DNA of 11,580 nucleotides from Spirochaetia bacterium (GTDB taxonomy: Bacteria; Spirochaetota; Spirochaetia; Treponematales; Breznakiellaceae), in assembly GCA_025997715.1 (NCBI GenBank), contig BNUY01000100.1, positions 1 through 11,580 on the forward strand, given 5' to 3'. Shown piece by piece: positions 6,650 through 11,580 of this stretch. Each line of letters begins with the position of its first letter. Within the stretch, counting starts at the first letter, position 1. The notes beneath the pieces are model-generated. The model had not been told where the DNA came from and searched no databases. It saw only the letters and a program-made list of their open reading frames with translations. The translations under genes were made by a program, and so were the position numbers.

Positions 6650-7885
6650 ATGGGATTAAACGAAACCCCTTCGGCGAACAGGGTTCACATCGGCTTTTTC
6701 GGCCTGCGGAATGCGGGCAAATCCAGCTTGGTCAACGCCGTGACCAACCAGGATCTGGTTATCGTTTCTGACGTCAAGGGTACCACCACGGACCCGGTTT
6801 CCAAGTCCATGGAACTCCTCCCCCTGGGGCCGGTACTGATCATCGACACCCCGGGGATTGACGACGAGGGCGCTCTGGGTGAACTCCGGGTCCGCCGGGC
6901 GCGGCAGGTCCTCAACAAAACCGATGTGGCGGTCCTGGTGGTGGACGCCCTCACTGGCAAGTCCCCTGCGGATGAGGACCTTATCAGGCTGTTCCGGGAC
7001 AAGGATGTTCCCTTCATCATCGCCTACAATAAAAGTGACTTGCTTGAAAAGGCGCCCGAACCTACTGGCGAGAACTGCATTTATGTCAGCGCCACGAAGA
7101 AACATAATATAGAAGAATTGAAGGAACGGATCGCCGCCCTGGCTAAGACCGATGAGCCGAAGCTGCAAATTGTGGGGGACATCATCAGCCCCGGTGATTT
7201 TGTGGTGCTGGTGATCCCCATCGACAAGGCCGCGCCCAAGGGCCGGCTGATCCTCCCCCAGCAGCAGACCATTCGGGATATTCTGGAGGCCGATGCCGCC
7301 GCCGTGGTGGTAAAGGAATTTGAACTGCGGGAAACCCTGGAGAACATCGGCAAAAAACCTGCTCTGGTGATCACCGACAGCCAGGTCTTCGCCAAGGTTT
7401 CTGCGGACACCCCGGCGGACATTCCCCTCACCTCATTTTCCATCCTCTTCGCCCGGTACAAGGGATTTCTCGCTTCGGCGGTGCGGGGGGTGCGGATGCT
7501 GGACTCAATTGGTGAAAAAACAAGCACTAATGCCGGCGCAGCACGTATCCTCATCGCCGAAGGCTGCACCCACCATCGGCAGTGCGACGATATCGGCAGA
7601 GTAAAACTGCCCCGGTGGATCAAGCAGTACACGGGCATGGAGCCGGAGTTTGCCTTTACCTCCGGCGGCGAATTCCCCGAAGACCTTTCCTCTTATGATC
7701 TTATCCTCCACTGCGGGGCCTGTATGCTCAACGAGCGGGAGGTGCGGTACCGGGAGGCCTGCGCCGCCGACCAGGGGATACCCTTTACCAATTACGGTAT
7801 CACCATCGCCCACATCCAGGGCATCCTAAAACGGAGCGTCGCCATATTCCCCAACATCCTTGCCGAGCTTGAGGACGAGGGTTGA
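6650..7885 (+). CDS. hydF: [FeFe]-hydrogenase maturation GTPase HydF
   Basis: A 411-residue protein, the usual HydF size. HydF is the scaffold on which the diiron precursor of the hydrogenase H-cluster is assembled with HydE and HydG, then passed to HydA. Residues 10-165 are a TrmE/Era-like GTPase: P-loop GLRNAGKS (18-25), switch T45/T46, DTPG (66-69), NKSD (127-130) and SATK (147-150). A dimerisation domain follows. The C-terminal [4Fe-4S] site has the family pattern: C306-x-H308 (CTHH) and, after 46 residues, HCGAC with C355 and C358. All expected ligands are present, so the protein should be active. hydE, hydG and hydA are not in this window. No ribosome site precedes the ATG. The gene ends 4 bases before the aspartase-like gene. 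Confidence 0.96.
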   Translation: MGLNETPSANRVHIGFFGLRNAGKSSLVNAVTNQDLVIVSDVKGTTTDPVSKSMELLPLGPVLIIDTPGIDDEGALGELRVRRARQVLNKTDVAVLVVDALTGKSPADEDLIRLFRDKDVPFIIAYNKSDLLEKAPEPTGENCIYVSATKKHNIEELKERIAALAKTDEPKLQIVGDIISPGDFVVLVIPIDKAAPKGRLILPQQQTIRDILEADAAAVVVKEFELRETLENIGKKPALVITDSQVFAKVSADTPADIPLTSFSILFARYKGFLASAVRGVRMLDSIGEKTSTNAGAARILIAEGCTHHRQCDDIGRVKLPRWIKQYTGMEPEFAFTSGGEFPEDLSSYDLILHCGACMLNEREVRYREACAADQGIPFTNYGITIAHIQGILKRSVAIFPNILAELEDEG

Positions 7886-7889
7886 CGCT

Positions 7890-9275
7890 ATGAGGACGGA
7901 ACGGGACGAACTGGGGGAACGGGAACTACCCGATGAAGCCCTCTATGGCCTTCAAAGTCTCCGGGCGGAGGAAAACTTTTCCCTGGACAATAGAAAAACT
8001 AACCGTCGGCTTATTTACGCCATAGTGAAGATCAAAAAAGCGGCGGCATTGGGTTACCGGAAAATTGCAGCCGATCCAAAGCATGATAACGATTCGGAGA
8101 GCGGCAAGCCGGACAAAGCGGAAATCTGCGGGGCCATTGTTGCGGCCTGCGATAAGATTCTTGCCGGGGAAGGGGCAGTAGCCTTTGAGGACGCGTTTAT
8201 TGTTGACGCTCTTCAGGGTGGGGCGGGGACCTCCACCAACATGAACGTGAACGAGGTGATCGCCAATCTTGCCCTGAAGATCCTGGGAAAACCGGCGGGG
8301 TCCTACGATATCATTCATCCGCTGGACGATGTGAACCGCCTGCAGTCCACCAATGATGTGTATCCAACCGGCCTGCGTATCGCCGCCATAGAATTGCTGC
8401 GGGAACTGAGCGAGGGCTGCGCGAAATTGCAGGAGGCGCTTCAAAAAAGGGAAAACGAATTTGAGGATGTCAAAAAGCTTGGCCGCACGGAATTGCAGGA
8501 CGCGGTGCCCATAAGTCTGGGGGCGGAGTTCGGCGCGTATGCCCAGGCCATAGGCCGGGACCGGTGGCGGCTCTACAAGGTTGAGGAACGGCTGCGGCAG
8601 GTAAATCTGGGGGGCGCGGCGGTGGGCTTTTCGAACAAACAGACAACCCGCTGGCGTTTCGAGGTGTTAGAAGAACTGCGCGCCCTTACCGGCATGGGCC
8701 TGGCCGCTGCGGAATACCCCATGGACCTTACCCAGAACAACGATGTGTTTGTGGAAGTGTCGGGGCTCCTGAAAAGCCTGGGGGTTAACCTCACCAAGAT
8801 TGCCAACGACCTCCGGCTCATGAGTTCCGGCCCCCACGGCGGACTGGGGGAAATCAAGCTTGCCCCCATGCAGAAGGGGAGCACCATCATGCCCGGTAAG
8901 GTGAACCCGGTTATCCCGGAGATGATCATCCAGGTAGGGATCCGGGTGGCGGCCAACGATTTTGCCATCACCGCCGCCGCAGCCCGGGGGGAACTGGAAC
9001 TCAACGCATTCTCCCCCCTCATCGCCGATGCGCTTCTGGAAAGCCTTTCCCTGCTGAACCGCGGCGTGTACCTCTTCCGTACCAAGTGCGTAGAAACACT
9101 AACGGCGAACCGGGAACGCTGTGCGGAATTGCTGGCCGCTTCCTATGCCTTTGCCGCTTCCCATATTGGCCGGCTGGGGTATGACCGGGTTGCCGGAATA
9201 GTCGCGGAAAATCAGGGGGACCCGGAGCGGATCAGGCGGGCTTTGGAAGGTGAAGGCGGAACTGGTAACCGGTGA
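7890..9275 (+). CDS. aspA: Aspartate ammonia-lyase (aspartase/fumarase superfamily)
   Basis: A 461-residue enzyme predicted to split L-aspartate into fumarate and ammonia. GAGTSTNMNVNEVIAN (111-126) is the aspartase form of this region (fumarases usually have GSGTQSNMN). QSTNDVYPT is at 152-160 and GRTELQDAVP at 198-207. The flexible catalytic loop GSTIMPGKVNP is at 330-340, with S331 as expected base and K337; the second Ser of the usual GSS is Thr. The segment GGAAVGFSNKQTTRW (241-255) departs from the common GGTAxGTG pattern, so this is a divergent branch and its substrate is likely but not certain. I chose ATG 7890 because GAGG at 7877-7880 lies 9 bases upstream and it begins 4 bases after the hydF stop. 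A TTG start at 7860 inside hydF is less likely. Ammonium release next to HydF may serve the bridging amine of the H-cluster (inference). Confidence 0.88.
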   Translation: MRTERDELGERELPDEALYGLQSLRAEENFSLDNRKTNRRLIYAIVKIKKAAALGYRKIAADPKHDNDSESGKPDKAEICGAIVAACDKILAGEGAVAFEDAFIVDALQGGAGTSTNMNVNEVIANLALKILGKPAGSYDIIHPLDDVNRLQSTNDVYPTGLRIAAIELLRELSEGCAKLQEALQKRENEFEDVKKLGRTELQDAVPISLGAEFGAYAQAIGRDRWRLYKVEERLRQVNLGGAAVGFSNKQTTRWRFEVLEELRALTGMGLAAAEYPMDLTQNNDVFVEVSGLLKSLGVNLTKIANDLRLMSSGPHGGLGEIKLAPMQKGSTIMPGKVNPVIPEMIIQVGIRVAANDFAITAAAARGELELNAFSPLIADALLESLSLLNRGVYLFRTKCVETLTANRERCAELLAASYAFAASHIGRLGYDRVAGIVAENQGDPERIRRALEGEGGTGNR

Positions 9276-9306
9276 TCGCGGTCCGTTTGCCGATAGAGCC
9301 AGTTCC
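9258..9306. repeat. Inverted repeat across the aspA stop codon
   Basis: GGAACTGG (9258-9265) is complementary to CCAGTTCC (9299-9306), with 33 bases between. It could form a stem at the end of the aspA message, but no T-run follows. The rest of 9276-9426 holds a GC-rich hairpin-like stretch (GCCGC-tact-GCGGC at 9338-9351) and a tandem TAGCGTA pair (9353-9366), with no convincing gene. Confidence 0.35.
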
Positions 9307-9426
9307 AAAATGCAAGACCTACCGTGACGCAATACAAGCCGCTACTGCGGCGTAGCGTATAGCGTATGTTATGTGCAGTTTGTCCGTACCCCATCATTTT
9401 CTTTTATTATTTTTTGAAACAAATTC

Positions 9427-9674
9427 TTAATAAACTGGCCATGGTACAATCACACGTCTATATATACCTGAACCTCCACAAGCAATACACTTTCCAGTTC
9501 CACCACATACACGACATTTTCCGTCTTCCCTTGTATACCCAGTTCCAAAACAATAATTACATTTTCCAGATCCATAACAAGCTGGACAAGGATCTCCAGT
9601 AGATGAATATGTATAACATGATAATAATGACAATACCAATAAAATTATCAAATAAATGATTATTTTTTTAACAT
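9427..9674 (-). CDS. Small lipoprotein with four DnaJ-type CxxCxGxG motifs; needs a -1 frame change
   Basis: The open frame ending at 9427 encodes four CxxCxGxG motifs (CPACYGSG, CNYCFGTG, CRVCGGTG, CIACGGSG), the zinc-binding pattern of the DnaJ central domain, enough for two zinc sites. Before them is a lipobox-like LLSC, so the mature protein would be a lipid-anchored cysteine-rich domain of about 55-60 residues. The frame has only a TTG (9649-9651) in the middle of the hydrophobic segment as a start. An ATG at 9672-9674 with AAGGA 7 bases upstream encodes MLKK and then stops. A -1 shift within its A7 run (9663-9669) joins MLKK to IIIYLIILLVLSLLSC, a textbook lipoprotein signal. The two parts therefore belong together. 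Codons are AT-rich, unlike the neighbouring genes. Function is unknown. Confidence 0.7.
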
Positions 9675-9781
9675 ATTTTATTCCTTAATGTTATAAATTT
9701 TAGACAATCAGCGAAAAAATCATTTATGTTTTCCGTTTCTTTAACAAATAATGTATCCATTGTATTTGGTTTTATTTACAC

Positions 9782-9940
9782 GAAACTACCCGCACCAAGT
9801 CGGAGGATCCCGCCACCACGGTGGATGTGTGGAAAATCGACAGCGCCATCATCCGCCGCATCGGCATTGTCATACTTGAAAAACCCCCTTGTCCTTTTAC
9901 GCCTTATACCATACTATTGTTTAGGGAAATATTCACATAA
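9782..9940 (+). pseudogene. GC-rich gene scrap of unknown origin
   Basis: From 9782 to about 9870 the base composition turns sharply GC-rich in an otherwise AT-rich gap. One frame reads as ordinary protein (ETTRTKSEDPATTVDVWKID, then SAIIRRIG) using the GC-rich codons of the neighbouring genes. It has no start codon and runs into AT-rich sequence to TAA at 9938-9940. It looks like the remains of a displaced gene. I cannot name the family. Confidence 0.35.
9889..9917 (+). promoter_or_regulatory. Candidate promoter of the cystathionine synthase/lyase gene
   Basis: TTGTCC (9889-9894), a 17-base spacer and TACTAT (9912-9917) would start transcription near 9924, about 25 bases before the ATG at 9950. 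Confidence 0.4.
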
Positions 9941-9949
9941 AGGAAGCGT

Positions 9950-11083
9950 ATGAAACAAGGAACCCTGCTTATCCACAACGGCCATGAATCGGACCCCGCG
10001 ACCGGGGCGGTGGGAACGCCGATAATACAAACCTCAACCTTCGCCCAAACGGATCTGACCAAACACCCCGAATTTGACTATGCCCGGTCGGGGAATCCCA
10101 CCCGCAAGGCCCTGGAGGAAATGATCGCGACCCTGGAGGACGGGGCAAAAGGTTACGCTTTTGGCAGCGGATTGGCGGCCATTTCATCGGTCATTGGGAT
10201 TCTGTCTGCGGGGGATCACCTTATCACCGCTGAGGACATCTACGGCGGTACCTTCCGGATTCTCAACACCTTCTATAAACGCTGGGGGCTGGAGGTTACG
10301 GCGGTGAATACTGCGGACCCGGAGAATATCAGGCGGGCGATCAAACCCAACACCAGGGCGCTGTATCTGGAGACCCCTTCAAACCCGCTGCTCAAAATTA
10401 CCGATTTACCTGCGTGTTTAGCCATCGCTCGTGAGGCCGGCCTTGTTTCTATAGTAGACAATACCTTTATGAGCCCCTATTTACAGCGGCCCCTGGAACT
10501 GGGGGCGGACATCGTGGTCCATTCGGCTACGAAATTCTTGGGGGGCCACAGCGATGTGGTGCTGGGGCTGGCGGTAACCCGTACCGAAGAATTGGGGCAG
10601 CGGGTGTATGCCCTGCAGAACAGTTTCGGCGCGGTGCCGGGGCCCTGGGATGTGTGGCTGGTGATACGGGGGATCAAGACCCTTAAGGTGCGTCTTGACG
10701 CCCAACAGGCGTCTGCCCTTAAACTGGCTCGCTGGCTTCAAAGCCATAAAAAGGTGAGCGCGGTGTATTATCCCGGGCTGGAAGGGCATCCGGATAAGGC
10801 AATTCACGAAAAGCAGGCCTCGGGCGCCGGGGCGGTGCTTTCCTTTAAGACCCGGACCACTTCCCAGGCCCTGGATTTCCTGGGCAAGATAAAATACACG
10901 GTGGTGGCGGAGAGCCTGGGGGGTGTGGAATCCAACGCCACCTACCCGGTACGCATGAGCCATGCCTCCATGCCCCCCGCCGAACGGGAACGGCTGGGCA
11001 TTACCGATACCCTGGTACGGATTTCCCTGGGGCTTGAGGATGTTGAGGACCTTGTCGCCGATTTTGACCAGGCTTTGGGCTGA
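9950..11083 (+). CDS. Cystathionine gamma-synthase / gamma-lyase (PLP enzyme)
   Basis: A 377-residue enzyme of the Cys/Met-metabolism PLP family with normal length and no gaps. The YxR motif is YAR at 44-46, Y98 lies in the IYGG cofactor-stacking region, and D170 is in VDNTF. The Schiff-base lysine is K195 in SATKFLGGHSD. The C-terminus has AESLGGVES (320-328), then RMSHASMPP, and ends with LVRISLGLEDVEDLVADFDQ. The family includes MetB (cystathionine from O-acyl-homoserine), cystathionine gamma-lyase and methionine gamma-lyase, which cannot be separated safely from these motifs. The E321 context (AESLGG) resembles gamma-lyases, but MetB shares most of it, so no symbol is given. AGGAAG just upstream supports the start. 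No partner gene of sulfur metabolism is adjacent. Confidence 0.93.
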   Translation: MKQGTLLIHNGHESDPATGAVGTPIIQTSTFAQTDLTKHPEFDYARSGNPTRKALEEMIATLEDGAKGYAFGSGLAAISSVIGILSAGDHLITAEDIYGGTFRILNTFYKRWGLEVTAVNTADPENIRRAIKPNTRALYLETPSNPLLKITDLPACLAIAREAGLVSIVDNTFMSPYLQRPLELGADIVVHSATKFLGGHSDVVLGLAVTRTEELGQRVYALQNSFGAVPGPWDVWLVIRGIKTLKVRLDAQQASALKLARWLQSHKKVSAVYYPGLEGHPDKAIHEKQASGAGAVLSFKTRTTSQALDFLGKIKYTVVAESLGGVESNATYPVRMSHASMPPAERERLGITDTLVRISLGLEDVEDLVADFDQALG

Positions 11084-11089
11084 TTGGGC

Positions 11090-11138
11090 CAGTTTTAAAT
11101 TTATTGAAGGCAATGCACATGATGTTAAAATAGAAGAT
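11090..11138 (+). pseudogene. Scrap resembling the motif II region of a SAM methyltransferase
   Basis: Directly after the cystathionine enzyme gene, one frame reads ASFKFIEGNAHDVKIEDGS, which resembles the EGNAHDLPFEDGSFD segment of class I methyltransferases (Methyltransf_11 type). The reading ends where the inverted-repeat unit begins at 11139, so a disrupted gene is a reasonable explanation. It is very short and may be chance. Confidence 0.25.
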
Positions 11139-11167
11139 GGCTCTGTTCCATGACAAGGGGCCTACTA
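11139..11167 (+). repeat. Left inverted repeat arm of the element
   Basis: GGCTCTGTTCCAT, five divergent central bases, then GGGGCCTACTA. It matches the complement of the right arm except at four central positions. Confidence 0.75.
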
Positions 11168-11213
11168 AAAGTTAAGATTAAATACTTACATAGAAAGTAT
11201 AGGAGAACGAGAA

Positions 11214-11554
11214 ATGAAGAAGATATTGATAATGGCATTGGTGATGGTTGTAGTGGCAATATCCACTTGGGCGGACGATATAATCAGGGTTAGAAACAAC
11301 TATGATTATGAAATGACGATAAATCAGGTAGGAGAATACGGATATGTCGAGAGTTCTTTCCTCCCCCCTAATCTATCAATAGAGGGAGAGAATGTTTATT
11401 TACGGATCAGCCAAGTCAAGCCCGGCGAAGAAGTTTGGTTTCAAATAAAGGAAGAACCCAGAAATTTGAAGTCTGGGTAAATTCCGAGTACAAAGAGACC
11501 ATTTCAGTTCGCCAGTTACTCATAAGGAACTCAAACGCCAATACCCAACAGTAG
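11214..11554 (+). CDS. Small secreted protein inside the element; candidate -1 frameshift
   Basis: The protein starts at ATG 11214 behind a good ribosome site (AGGAG 11201-11205). It has a clear signal peptide (MKKILIMALVMVVVAISTWA, cleavage likely before DD) and then a mostly beta-like polar domain of no family I recognise. The starting frame stops at TAA 11478-11480 (88 residues). From 11462 the -1 frame continues as ordinary protein (FEVWVNSEYKETISVRQLLI and on to NTQQ) to TAG 11552-11554, giving about 113 residues. The switch point reads A AAT TTG (11462-11468) in the right phase for a -1 slip, and an SD-like AAGGAAG (11448-11454) lies about 8 bases before it. Alternatively one A has been lost by mutation or sequencing error. 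Codons are AT-rich compared with the flanking metabolic genes. Confidence 0.65.
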
Positions 11555-11580
11555 TAGGCCCCGCTTTATGGAACAGAGCC
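11552..11580 (-). repeat. Right inverted repeat arm of the element
   Basis: Complement of GGCTCTGTTCCAT...GGGGCCTACTA, with four central mismatches against the left arm. It ends exactly at the window edge and supplies the TAG stop of the cargo gene in the -1 frame. Confidence 0.75.

Larger units (their letters stand above)
11139..11580 (+). mobile_element. Inverted-repeat-bounded unit carrying one small gene (non-autonomous element)
   Basis: A 29-base sequence at 11139-11167, starting GGCTCTGTTCCAT and ending GGGGCCTACTA, recurs inverted at 11552-11580 with 25 of 29 positions matching; the mismatches fall only in the middle five bases. The two arms enclose about 384 bases. The ends begin with GG, as in several insertion-sequence families, but no transposase gene lies between them, so any movement would need help from elsewhere. 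The right arm reaches the last base of the window, so an outer extension or target duplication cannot be seen. The cargo is a small secreted-protein gene whose probable stop codon (TAG 11552-11554) is the first three bases of the right arm. Confidence 0.65.

Noticed and set aside
9338..9366. GC hairpin and tandem TAGCGTA after aspA as a terminator or repeat array
   Set aside because: No T-run follows the stem, and two copies of seven bases are too few to call a repeat array.
9212..9397. A minus-strand frame across the aspA end and the following gap
   Set aside because: Overlaps the aspA coding end, has no ribosome site and no recognisable motif.
9366..9602. A plus-strand frame opposite the lipoprotein gene
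   Set aside because: It is the complement of the CxxCxGxG repeats, with low-complexity aromatic/His/Gln content and no ribosome site.
1..11580. CRISPR array, rRNA, phage or toxin-antitoxin modules
   Set aside because: No regularly spaced repeats, no rRNA-like stretches and no phage structural or integrase genes were seen. The XRE regulator has no toxin-like partner next to it.

Overview
The window looks like chromosomal DNA of a spirochaete, most plausibly a Treponema of the termite-gut type. This is an inference from the mix of genes (FtsH, a HydF [FeFe]-hydrogenase maturase paired with an aspartase-like lyase, a tandem P-II-like protein, SatP, a NYN-type protein) and from GC-rich genes set in AT-rich gaps. 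No rRNA or phylogenetic marker was tested.

Layout. 1-810 (+): the tail of an upstream gene overlaps a tandem P-II-like regulator by 8 bases. 811-1046: gap holding a long inverted repeat. 1047-3032 (+): ftsH, whose 3' end overlaps a converging XRE-type regulator. 3008-4323 (-): that regulator lies behind an exported M15-type peptidase and may share its transcript. 4324-4670: palindromes, a consensus-like promoter, a tRNA-Arg with anticodon GCG and a terminator. 4675-6530 (-): a histone H1-like basic protein, a NYN plus cold-shock fusion, and a SatP/YaaH acetate/succinate transporter. 6650-9275 (+): hydF and an aspartase-family gene separated by 4 bases. 9276-9949: an AT-rich gap carrying a small lipoprotein gene with four DnaJ-type CxxCxGxG motifs, plus a GC-rich gene scrap. 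9950-11083 (+): a cystathionine gamma-synthase/lyase. 11084-11580 (+): a scrap resembling a methyltransferase, then a unit of about 440 bp bounded by 29-base inverted repeats that carries one small secreted-protein gene.

Function. HydF is the scaffold protein of hydrogenase H-cluster assembly, and the following lyase could release ammonium from aspartate nearby. Together with SatP this fits an anaerobe that handles hydrogen and short organic acids. FtsH, the P-II-like protein and MetB/CGL are housekeeping or general metabolic genes.

Most unusual points. (1) The inverted-repeat-bounded unit at 11139-11580 has no transposase, and its gene appears to end at a stop codon formed by the right repeat. 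(2) Both AT-rich small exported-protein genes (9427-9674 and 11214-11554) need a -1 frame change to give a sensible product. In each case the change falls on a correctly phased X XXY YYZ heptamer (A AAA AAA and A AAT TTG). Programmed frameshifting, slippage, decay and sequencing error all remain possible. (3) A perfect 26-base palindrome followed by a second near-perfect one lies in front of the peptidase gene.
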